NCBI GenBank assembly: GCA_947311815.1
Contig: CAMZMA010000099.1
Coordinates: forward strand, 1-10,164
Reading direction: 5' to 3'
Source: an uncultured Flavobacteriaceae bacterium
Lineage (GTDB): Bacteria > Bacteroidota > Bacteroidia > Flavobacteriales > Flavobacteriaceae
DNA length: 10,164 nucleotides
Shown: positions 1 through 6,295 of the stretch, piece after piece
How the letters are laid out: every line of letters begins with the position of its first letter
Position numbering within the stretch: the stretch's first letter is position 1
Translations under genes and position numbers: made by a program
The notes under the pieces: generated by a model
What the model was told of the DNA's origin: nothing
What the model saw: only the letters and a program-made list of their open reading frames with translations
The model's database searches: none

Positions 1-1257
1 ATGATTGTAATGTATGTTTGTAATTTTTAAAGAATCGTTTACTTTCGGATGAATTTTTCCTAATTGTAAATTGTTAAATAAAAGTTGATATGAAGAAATG
101 TCAATTTTTTGATGAGGAATAATAATCAAATGGCCTCCTTTTTTAGAAAACGATTGTAAGCTTTTTTGTAATGAATTAGGTATTTTTTCTAACTCATTTA
201 AGATGATTAATTGCTGTTTTTCTATTGCGTTATAATTTAGTTTTTTTAATGAAATAGCTGTGTAAAAAAAATCTTTTTTTGTAAAGATTTTTGATAAATA
301 TTCAGAAGGTTTTCCAATAGATAAAATAGGGTTTTTGGTGTTTGATTTTATGGTGAAATAACACGCGTTGTCAAAAGGGAAAATATCTTGAAAATTTAGT
401 TGAATTTTTCCAACAAATTCTGCCTTGTTTTGAAATGAAAAAGAAACTGTTTTTAGTTCGTTTTCTTCTAAAGAAATTGTTTGCTTGCTCAGTAGTTTTT
501 CATTGTTAAAAATAGCGATGGGTATGCGCTCTTTTTTATCGCCGTTGTTTTTAATTTTTAATTTTAGAGTAACCTTGTCTTCGTTTTTATTTGAAACAAA
601 TAAGGTGTCAATAAAAATATTGTTTTTATGAGAGATTTTAGGATTTATAAGAAGAATTAGGTCGTTTACATCTGTAAAATTACTTATTTCAGTATTTTGG
701 AAATCAGATATTAAAATGATTTTACTTGAAGTGTTTCTTTTAGTGTTTTTTTTAGTTTTTAATTTTAATAAAATATCTTTAATCGATTTTTTTTTAGAGC
801 TTATTGTAAGTTTTAGTAATGCTTTTTTTAGTTCATTTGCTGAAATATTTTTAAAAATAGCGTCATTTGTGAGTAAAGAATATTGTTGGTTATTCGATAT
901 ATTTTCGATAACTTCTTGTTTAGCAACTTCAAATAAATTACCTTTAATTCCTTTAGAATTCATACTTAAAGAATTGTCTAAATAAATAGAGATATGTTGT
1001 TTTTTTTGTAACGAATTTTTACTAAAAAATGGTTGAGAAAAAGCAAAAATAATTGCAGAAAAAAGTAAGATTCTTGTTGCTAAAATCAACCATTTTTTTA
1101 ACCGAGAACTCTTACGAGTTTCTAAGCTAATTTTTTTTAAAAAAGCTACGTTTGTAAAAGGTGTTTTCACAAATTTTTGTAACTGAAATAAATGCACAAT
1201 TATGGGAATAATTAGGAGTGCTAAAAAATATAAAATTTCAGGATGTTTAAATTGCAT
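1..1257 (-). CDS. BatA-like membrane-anchored VWA-domain protein, N-terminal 419 residues (runs off the left edge)
   Basis: I translated the reverse complement from the ATG at 1257-1255; it stays open to position 1 (419 codons, no stop), so the C-terminus lies outside the window. The N-terminus starts MQFKHPEILYFLAL, the pattern of the BatA N-terminal double-transmembrane domain of Bacteroidota. A first membrane segment lies at about residues 7-24 and a second at about 56-76, followed by a von Willebrand factor A-like domain. The VWA metal-ion-dependent adhesion motif DxSxS is intact as D94-N-S96-L-S98, and the family-typical strand ILISDFQ lies at about residues 181-187. Proteins of this family are inner-membrane proteins with the VWA region outside the membrane; stand-alone copies have no firmly known function. 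Full-length homologues are, from memory, roughly 600-700 residues. It is transcribed divergently from the DUF6913-like gene. Identity as a BatA-domain protein is secure; its role is not. Confidence 0.88.
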   Translation of the reverse strand, partial: MQFKHPEILYFLALLIIPIIVHLFQLQKFVKTPFTNVAFLKKISLETRKSSRLKKWLILATRILLFSAIIFAFSQPFFSKNSLQKKQHISIYLDNSLSMNSKGIKGNLFEVAKQEVIENISNNQQYSLLTNDAIFKNISANELKKALLKLTISSKKKSIKDILLKLKTKKNTKRNTSSKIILISDFQNTEISNFTDVNDLILLINPKISHKNNIFIDTLFVSNKNEDKVTLKLKIKNNGDKKERIPIAIFNNEKLLSKQTISLEENELKTVSFSFQNKAEFVGKIQLNFQDIFPFDNACYFTIKSNTKNPILSIGKPSEYLSKIFTKKDFFYTAISLKKLNYNAIEKQQLIILNELEKIPNSLQKSLQSFSKKGGHLIIIPHQKIDISSYQLLFNNLQLGKIHPKVNDSLKITNIHYNH

Positions 1258-1274
1258 TTTTCTAAATTAGAATT

Positions 1275-1282
1275 CAAATATA
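1275..1282 (-). promoter_or_regulatory. Candidate -7 element of the BatA-like gene promoter
   Basis: On the minus strand this octamer reads TATATTTG, a full match to the Bacteroidota -7 consensus TAnnTTTG. It ends 17 bp before the minus-strand ATG, which would give a short leader of about 10-14 nt. The -33 partner is poor: the nearest TTTA on this strand is 23 bp upstream rather than about 19. It is therefore a plausible but weaker promoter than those of dapA and bamD. Confidence 0.45.
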
Positions 1283-1391
1283 GGTAAACTAAATAAGTAA
1301 TTTTGTAAAAATATTTTTTTTGTAAAAACAATAAAAAATTATGAATGACAAATAACTTTTTCCATAAATTAGCAAAAAAATAAAAGCACCA

Positions 1392-1910
1392 TTGGCAATT
1401 TTTAATAGTAGTAAAAAAAAATCTATAAAAAAAGTATTTGATGCTCTTTTAGAGCATGCAGATAATTGTATTTCTTCTAATAAAGTAATAAAAAACATTG
1501 CAATTTTAGCCGATGAAGATATTGCGTCTAACCATGATCTTGTATGTTTGTTAGAAGAGGTTTTAGGGTTTCGGAATAGTAGAATTTATATTTATCGTCC
1601 TTTTAAAAAAGAAAACATCTTCTCTGTAAAACATTTTTCTGAAGATGTGTTTAGTAAAAATGGAGCGGTTTTAGATATTGAATTTAAAAATTTTTTAAAC
1701 CATCCTTTTGATTTGTTGGTAACGTATTTTGATAAAAAAAATATTTATTTAGAATTTGCAACTCTGTTTTCTAAAGCCGATTATAAAGTGGGGTTTTCTA
1801 GAGTAAATAAAAAATTGTTCGATTTAGAAATAGCATCAACTGCTACTAATATTAATGAATATCATCAAGAAATAAAAAAATACCTGACCATTTTACATAA
1901 ACTTCCTTAA
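1392..1910 (+). CDS. DUF6913-like small protein of unknown function, TTG start
   Basis: A 172-residue soluble-looking protein with a basic N-terminus rich in Lys and Ser, no signal peptide and no membrane helix. The segments FDLLVTYF (about residues 105-112), YLEFATLFSKADYKVGFS and the C-terminal EIKKYLTIL resemble the DUF6913 family of Bacteroidota, which I recall beside dapA in Flavobacteriia; that assignment is from memory. The start is decided by elimination: the upstream in-frame stop is TAA at 1365-1367, and between it and 1392 there is no ATG or GTG, so TTG at 1392 is the first usual start. A weak -7-like box (TAACTTTT, 1353-1360) precedes it, without a clear -33 partner. The gene ends 104 bp before dapA, which has its own promoter, so it is probably a single-gene unit. 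Function unknown. Confidence 0.75.
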   Translation: MAIFNSSKKKSIKKVFDALLEHADNCISSNKVIKNIAILADEDIASNHDLVCLLEEVLGFRNSRIYIYRPFKKENIFSVKHFSEDVFSKNGAVLDIEFKNFLNHPFDLLVTYFDKKNIYLEFATLFSKADYKVGFSRVNKKLFDLEIASTATNINEYHQEIKKYLTILHKLP

Positions 1911-1912
1911 AT

Positions 1913-1941
1913 TTTTAACAAAAAATAACAATCTGTTAAAA
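1913..1941 (+). terminator. Weak AT-only hairpin after the DUF6913-like gene
   Basis: TTTTAACA (1913-1920) is inversely repeated as TGTTAAAA (1934-1941) around a 13-nt loop, starting 3 bp after the stop codon. The stem is short, has only one G-C pair and is not followed by a T-run, so termination is only a possibility suggested by position. Confidence 0.22.
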
Positions 1942-1964
1942 TTGAGTAAACCGTGATTTTTATC

Positions 1965-1995
1965 TTTAGAACTCGCTAATAAAACGATAACTTTG
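1965..1995 (+). promoter_or_regulatory. dapA promoter, Bacteroidota sigma-ABfr type
   Basis: TTTA at 1965-1968 (-33 element), a 19-bp spacer, and TAACTTTG at 1988-1995 (-7 element, full match to TAnnTTTG). The -7 box ends 19 bp before the dapA ATG, so the expected leader is only about 12-16 nt. That leader is A/T-only with no Shine-Dalgarno, as is usual in this phylum. Confidence 0.75.
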
Positions 1996-2014
1996 CAGTA
2001 AATTTTATTTAAAA

Positions 2015-2890
2015 ATGCAAAAATTTATTGGCACAGGAGTCGCTTTGGTTACACCCTTTCATTCAGATAAAACGGTAGATTATACAAGTCTTGTTAAATT
2101 GGTAAATTATCAAATAGATAACGGAATAAATTATCTAGTAATTAATGGTACAACCGCAGAAAGCGCAACAATTACTAAAGAAGAAAAAACAGAAATTATT
2201 AAGATAATTATTAAAACTAATAAAGGTAGATTGCCTTTGGTTTTAGGTGTTGGGGGTAATAATACACAACAGGTTGTAGAAGAGTTACAAACATTAGATT
2301 TGTCTGGTATTGACGCTATTTTATCAGTTTCTCCTTATTATAGCAAGCCAACGCAAGAAGGTTTTTATCAGCATTTTAAAGCAATTTCTAACGCGAGTCC
2401 GAAACCAATTATTTTGTACAATGTACCTGGTAGAACTGCAAAAAACATGTTACCAGCAACTACTTTACGATTAGCAAATGATTTTGAAAATATAATTGCT
2501 GTAAAAGAAGCAGGAAATAATCAGCAGCAATATTATGAGTTATTAAAAAACAAGCCTAAAGATTTCTTGGTAATTTCTGGCGATGACGATTTGGCTTTAG
2601 GTGTTGTTTTAGCAGGAGGATCTGGAGTTATATCAGTAATTGGTCAAGGTTTTCCTAAAGATTTTTCTACAATGATACAATTAGGATTGCAAGGGAAGAA
2701 TGAAGAAGCGTACAAATTGCATTATAAATTAATGGATGTAGTCAGTTATATTTTTGAAGAGAATAATCCTGCAGGAATAAAAGCGGTATTAAAAAAGTTA
2801 CGAATTACATTAGATACGGTTCGTTTACCTTTGGTAAGTGCTTCAGCAGAATTACAGCAAAAAATAGCAAATTTTATCGATAGGTATTAG
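2015..2890 (+). CDS. dapA: 4-hydroxy-tetrahydrodipicolinate synthase (DapA)
   Basis: Condenses pyruvate with L-aspartate semialdehyde, the first committed step of the diaminopimelate/lysine branch; the product feeds peptidoglycan and lysine synthesis in the cytoplasm. The 291 residues match the usual length (292 in E. coli) and form one TIM-barrel domain. Visible residues: the substrate-site pair T46-T47 in GTTAES; catalytic-triad Tyr Y135 in ILYNVPGRT with R140 five residues on, the spacing of E. coli Y133/R138; and Schiff-base lysine K164 in AVKEAG. The glycine-rich loop AGGSGVISV, near the end of the barrel, is also present. The usual GTTGES loop reads GTTAES here; I believe this occurs in other Bacteroidota, and it leaves both threonines intact. 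The gene has its own promoter and 150 bp separate it from the bamD start, so it is probably transcribed alone. Confidence 0.96.
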   Translation: MQKFIGTGVALVTPFHSDKTVDYTSLVKLVNYQIDNGINYLVINGTTAESATITKEEKTEIIKIIIKTNKGRLPLVLGVGGNNTQQVVEELQTLDLSGIDAILSVSPYYSKPTQEGFYQHFKAISNASPKPIILYNVPGRTAKNMLPATTLRLANDFENIIAVKEAGNNQQQYYELLKNKPKDFLVISGDDDLALGVVLAGGSGVISVIGQGFPKDFSTMIQLGLQGKNEEAYKLHYKLMDVVSYIFEENNPAGIKAVLKKLRITLDTVRLPLVSASAELQQKIANFIDRY

Positions 2891-2996
2891 TTGTTTTCGT
2901 TAGTAGAATATTAACAAATTTTTAGTAGTGTTGTTGGTTTAAAACAGTCAAAAAAATGCGTTATTGCACTACACAATTTTAAGGTGTAAAAAACGT

Positions 2997-3027
2997 TTTA
3001 ATAATCCATATTTAATCACTAATTTTG
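2997..3027 (+). promoter_or_regulatory. bamD operon promoter, Bacteroidota sigma-ABfr type
   Basis: TTTA at 2997-3000, a 19-bp spacer and TAATTTTG at 3020-3027 (full match to TAnnTTTG). Element sequences and spacing are the same as in the dapA promoter. The -7 box ends only 4 bp before an ATG at 3032 and 13 bp before the next in-frame ATG at 3041. The first ATG would thus sit at or beside the transcription start, which favours 3041 as the translation start. It is the likely principal promoter for the seven genes up to 9904. Confidence 0.72.
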
Positions 3028-3040
3028 CCAGATGCAAAAA

Positions 3041-3853
3041 ATGAAAAATTTAGCGTATTTATTTATCATGATAACGGTGTTGTCATCTTGTGGTGAATAC
3101 CAAAAAGTATTAAACAAAGGTACGGCTACAGAAAAATACAAAATGGCTGTAAAAATGTACGAAACCAAAAAGTACAGTAAAGCACTTCGGTTGTTTGAAA
3201 TGATTACGCCCGTTTACAGAGGAAAACCTCAAATGGAAAGAATTCAATTTATGGTAGCGCAATCTAATTTTAACACAGGTAGTTATGGTATTGCTGCGTA
3301 TCATTTTGATAGATTTACTAAAATTTATCCTCGTAGTTCTAAAAAAGAAGAAGCCGCATTTTTATCAGCTTACAGCTATAAATTAGCGTCTCCAAGATCT
3401 AGTTTAGATCCTACTGATACTAAAAAAGCCTTAGAAGCATTTCAAAGTTTTATTAATGATTATCCAGACTCTAAAAGAAAGGATGAAGCAAATAAACACT
3501 ATACAGAATTGCGTTATAAAATGCAAAAAAAATATTTTGAAATTGCAAAAACGTACTACAGAACTGCCGATTATGATTTAAGAAATTACAAAGCAGCTAT
3601 TGTTGCTTTTGATAATTTGTTAGGCGATTATTTAGGGTCAGAATTTAAAGAAGAAGCCTTGTATTATCGTTTTAAAGCGGCGCACGATTTTGTATTTAAA
3701 AGTACACAAAGAAAAAGATTAAAACGTATTGGTGATGCAAAAAATGCCTACGAAAAATTAAAAAGAAATTTCCCGAAATCTAAATACATGACCGAGTCTA
3801 ATAAAATGTTAGCTGATTTAGAAAAGGAACAAAAACAATTACAAAAGAGTTAA
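3041..3853 (+). CDS. bamD: Outer membrane protein assembly factor BamD (TPR lipoprotein)
   Basis: BamD is an essential-class lipoprotein of the BAM complex that helps BamA insert beta-barrel proteins into the outer membrane from the periplasmic side. From the chosen ATG (270 residues) the N-terminus is a lipoprotein signal: MKN, a hydrophobic stretch, and lipobox VLSSC with the lipidated Cys at residue 17. Next comes EYQKVLNKG, typical of Flavobacteriia BamD, then tetratricopeptide-type helical pairs through about residue 160 (for example YETKKYSKALRLFEMI and YGIAAYHFDRFTKIYP) and a Lys/Glu-rich end. An alternative start at 3032 adds MQK; I prefer 3041 because the promoter -7 box ends at 3027 and because it gives a cleaner signal peptide. 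It heads an operon; the next gene begins 2 bp after its stop. The family is certain, the start less so. Confidence 0.92.
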   Translation: MKNLAYLFIMITVLSSCGEYQKVLNKGTATEKYKMAVKMYETKKYSKALRLFEMITPVYRGKPQMERIQFMVAQSNFNTGSYGIAAYHFDRFTKIYPRSSKKEEAAFLSAYSYKLASPRSSLDPTDTKKALEAFQSFINDYPDSKRKDEANKHYTELRYKMQKKYFEIAKTYYRTADYDLRNYKAAIVAFDNLLGDYLGSEFKEEALYYRFKAAHDFVFKSTQRKRLKRIGDAKNAYEKLKRNFPKSKYMTESNKMLADLEKEQKQLQKS

Positions 3854-3855
3854 TT

Positions 3856-4176
3856 ATGGATTATAAAGAAACAAATGCAGCTGTAAGTACCATTACTTAT
3901 GACAAAGATGCTTTAGAAGCTCCAACACAAAATATCTATGAAGCAATAAATATTATTGCTAAAAGAGCAACTCAAATCAATAGTGATTTAAGAAAAGAAT
4001 TAGTAGATAAATTAGAGGAGTTTGCTACATATAACGATAGTTTAGAAGAAGTTTTTGAAAATAAAGAACAGATTGAAGTTTCTAAATTTTACGAAAAATT
4101 ACCAAAACCTACAGCAATTGCTGTAGAAGAATGGTTAAACGATAGAATTTATCACAGAAAACCAGACGCAGAATAA
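3856..4176 (+). CDS. rpoZ: RNA polymerase omega / Rpb6-type subunit
   Basis: A 106-residue acidic cytoplasmic protein of the Bacteroidota-type omega subunit, which aids assembly and stability of RNA polymerase through the beta-prime subunit. The segment NIYEAINIIAKRATQIN (about residues 26-42) corresponds to the conserved Rpb6/omega helix containing the AxxRAxQI-like core. The C-terminal part (PTAIAVEEWLNDRI) is typical of the Bacteroidota versions, which are longer than, and only weakly similar to, E. coli RpoZ, so the gene is often annotated as hypothetical. Only 2 bp separate its start from the bamD stop and its stop from the coaBC start. Its place between bamD and coaBC recalls the common rpoZ-coaBC pairing in many bacteria, which supports the call. 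Confidence 0.83.
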   Translation: MDYKETNAAVSTITYDKDALEAPTQNIYEAINIIAKRATQINSDLRKELVDKLEEFATYNDSLEEVFENKEQIEVSKFYEKLPKPTAIAVEEWLNDRIYHRKPDAE

Positions 4177-4178
4177 TT

Positions 4179-5390
4179 ATGTCTGTACTAAGCGGTAAAA
4201 AAATTCTATTAGGCATTACTGCTGGAATTGCCGCGTACAAAACGGCAAACTTAGTCCGTTTATTTATAAAATCGGGTGCAGAAGTTAAAGTAATAATGAC
4301 TCCTGCATCAAAAGATTTTATAACACCACTTACACTATCTACACTTTCTAAAAACCCTGTTTCTTCAGCTTTTTACGATAAAGAAGAAGAAAATGAGTTG
4401 TGGAATAACCATGTAGAACTAGGTCTTTGGGCAGATTATATGCTTATTGCACCTACCACGGCAAATACCTTGTCTAAAATGGCAAATGGTGTGTGCGATA
4501 ATTTATTATTGGCTACGTATTTATCGGCAAAATGCCCTGTGTATTTTGCACCTGCTATGGATTTAGATATGTACAAACATCCATCAACCAAAACAAGCAT
4601 AGAGAAACTTCAAAGTTTTCAAAATATTTTAATTCCTGCTACTTCTGGCGAATTGGCAAGCGGTTTGGTTGGCGAAGGACGAATGGCAGAACCGCAAGAC
4701 ATTGTTGCATTTATAGAAAAAGACATTCTTTCTACACTTCCTCTTCGAGGAAAAAAAGTGTTAATTACTGCGGGACCCACTTATGAAGCTATTGATCCAG
4801 TACGTTTTATCGGAAATCATTCATCTGGTAAAATGGGATTTGCAATTGCAAAAACAGCTGCAAATTTAGGAGCAGAAGTTATTTTAATTTCAGGACCTTC
4901 GCATCAGCAAATTCAACATTCTTTTGTAAAAAGAATAGATGTAAAATCTGCCGAAAACATGTACAATGCGGCGCATCAATATTTTAATATGGTAGATATT
5001 GCTATATTATCGGCAGCAGTAGCAGATTATAAACCAAAAAATGTGGCGCATCAGAAAATAAAAAAGAAAGATGCAACGTTAGAGATAGTATTAACGCCAA
5101 CTAAAGATATTTTGGCATCATTAGGAGCTATTAAAAAGCAGCAATTTTTAGTAGGTTTTGCGTTAGAAACCAATAATGAGTTAGCAAATGCGAAAGGAAA
5201 ACTAGCTCGTAAAAATTTAGATATGATTGTACTAAACTCTTTGCAAGACAAAGGTGCAGGTTTTGCAACCGATACAAATAAAATAACAATTATTGATAAA
5301 AATTTAACCGAAAGCAGCTTCGGTTTGAAATCTAAAACAGCTGTAGCCAAAGATATTATGAACTATATTGTAACTAAAATTAATGCGTAA
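4179..5390 (+). CDS. coaBC: Bifunctional phosphopantothenoylcysteine decarboxylase / phosphopantothenate-cysteine ligase (CoaBC, Dfp)
   Basis: Makes 4'-phosphopantetheine for coenzyme A: the C-terminal CoaB half joins cysteine to 4'-phosphopantothenate and the N-terminal FMN-dependent CoaC half decarboxylates the product. The 403 residues are close to E. coli Dfp (406). The CoaC half (about 1-185) has the N-terminal GITAGIAAYK flavin loop, the active-site His H78 in NHVELG, and PTTANTLSKMANG. The CoaB half (about 190-403) starts with KVLITAGPTYEAIDPVRFIG followed by NHSSGKMG, then AAVADYKP, then LNSLQDKGAGF and NKITII. Odd points in CoaC: the usual PxMNxxMW signature reads PAMDLDMY (D128 for Asn, Y132 for Trp), and the catalytic Cys of the CGDxGxGRM motif is Ser (S161, in ASGLVGEGRM). 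I recall similar changes in other Bacteroidota, so this is probably lineage-wide. The last 8 bp overlap the next gene. Confidence 0.95.
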   Translation: MSVLSGKKILLGITAGIAAYKTANLVRLFIKSGAEVKVIMTPASKDFITPLTLSTLSKNPVSSAFYDKEEENELWNNHVELGLWADYMLIAPTTANTLSKMANGVCDNLLLATYLSAKCPVYFAPAMDLDMYKHPSTKTSIEKLQSFQNILIPATSGELASGLVGEGRMAEPQDIVAFIEKDILSTLPLRGKKVLITAGPTYEAIDPVRFIGNHSSGKMGFAIAKTAANLGAEVILISGPSHQQIQHSFVKRIDVKSAENMYNAAHQYFNMVDIAILSAAVADYKPKNVAHQKIKKKDATLEIVLTPTKDILASLGAIKKQQFLVGFALETNNELANAKGKLARKNLDMIVLNSLQDKGAGFATDTNKITIIDKNLTESSFGLKSKTAVAKDIMNYIVTKINA

Positions 5391-6270
5391 TCTAGTTTTT
5401 TTAGTGTTTTTTATGATGACTTTTGTGGTAAAATCACAAGAGTTAAATTGTTTGGTTACCGTAAATGCTGATAAAATATCGGGCTCTAATAAACAGATTT
5501 TTAAAACGTTAGAAAATTCGATAAAAGAATACATTAATCAAACAAAATGGACAAACAGAACGGTTAAAAATGAAGAAAAAATAGACTGTGCTATTACCAT
5601 TATTATAAATTCTCAAAACAACAATCGTTTTAAGGCAAGTATACAGGTACAATCTACACGTCCTGTTTTTGGTTCTACCTATTCAACCCCTGTTTTAAAT
5701 TTAAAAGATGACGAATTTGATTTTAAATACTCAGAATTTGATCCGTTAATTTACAATACCACTTCTTTCGATTCTAATTTGGTTTCTACCTTGGTGTTTT
5801 ATGTGCATATTATTTTAGGATTAGATGCCGATACGTTTAAAAAATACAGTGGAGAAAAAGAACTAAAAGAAGCCGAAAAAGTAATGCTAAATGCACAACA
5901 AAGTGGTATTGCTTCTTGGTCTAATCAAGTAGGTAAAAAAAACCGATTTTTATTGATAGATAATTTGTTATCTTCTAGATTAAAAGGATTTAGAAACGCA
6001 TTGTACAACTACCATCGCTTAGGATTAGATTATTTTTCTAGCGACAAAAAGAAAGGAAAAACAAGTATTGAAAAAGCGTTAATTTCATTAAATAATTTGC
6101 ATAATAAAACCATTGGTAATTATTTATTACGTATATTTTTTGATGCAAAGTCAGATGAAGTTGTTCGTATCTTTTCTGGTGGAACTAAAACTAGAAATCA
6201 ACAACGATTATTACAAACACTCAGAAAAATTTCTCCAAATAATAATAGTAAGTGGAAAAAAATTAACTAA
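5383..6270 (+). CDS. porD: DUF4835 family protein, PorD-like (type IX secretion / gliding associated)
   Basis: A 295-residue secreted protein with a signal peptide: MRN, hydrophobic core LVFLVFFMMTFVV, then cleavage probably after KSQ at about residue 19. The mature part starts with ELNCLVTVNADKI, the family hallmark, followed by FKTLENSIKEYINQTKWTN and a QVQSTRPVFGSTYSTPVLN block. This pattern identifies DUF4835, a Bacteroidota family that I recall as now often named PorD and linked to type IX secretion and gliding. That function is from memory, not from a catalytic motif, and none is visible. Expected location is periplasm or outer-membrane-associated. The start codon lies within the coaBC 3' end (8-bp overlap, different frame), which points to translational coupling. 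Conserved placement between coaBC and recN in Flavobacteriia supports the call. Confidence 0.85.
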   Translation: MRNLVFLVFFMMTFVVKSQELNCLVTVNADKISGSNKQIFKTLENSIKEYINQTKWTNRTVKNEEKIDCAITIIINSQNNNRFKASIQVQSTRPVFGSTYSTPVLNLKDDEFDFKYSEFDPLIYNTTSFDSNLVSTLVFYVHIILGLDADTFKKYSGEKELKEAEKVMLNAQQSGIASWSNQVGKKNRFLLIDNLLSSRLKGFRNALYNYHRLGLDYFSSDKKKGKTSIEKALISLNNLHNKTIGNYLLRIFFDAKSDEVVRIFSGGTKTRNQQRLLQTLRKISPNNNSKWKKIN

Positions 6271-6295
6271 TTTTAGTCCATAAAATTAGAAACAC

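Noticed and set aside
716..985. Plus-strand open frame of 89 codons rich in Phe and Leu
   Set aside because: It lies opposite the BatA-like gene, whose minus-strand frame carries the DxSxS motif and family-typical membrane segments; the Phe/Leu richness is the antisense of Lys-rich coding sequence.
1289..1498. Minus-strand open frame of 69 codons over the divergent intergenic region
   Set aside because: It is opposite the start of the DUF6913-like gene, has low-complexity Phe/Leu/Ile composition and no recognisable motif.
2925..2972. GTAGTG / CACTAC inverted repeat between dapA and bamD
   Set aside because: Only 6 bp with a 36-nt loop and no T-run, so chance is likely; I see no convincing dapA terminator in this gap.
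4532..4786. Plus-strand open frame of 84 codons inside coaBC
   Set aside because: It is out of frame within a well-conserved CoaBC sequence and shows no family pattern of its own.
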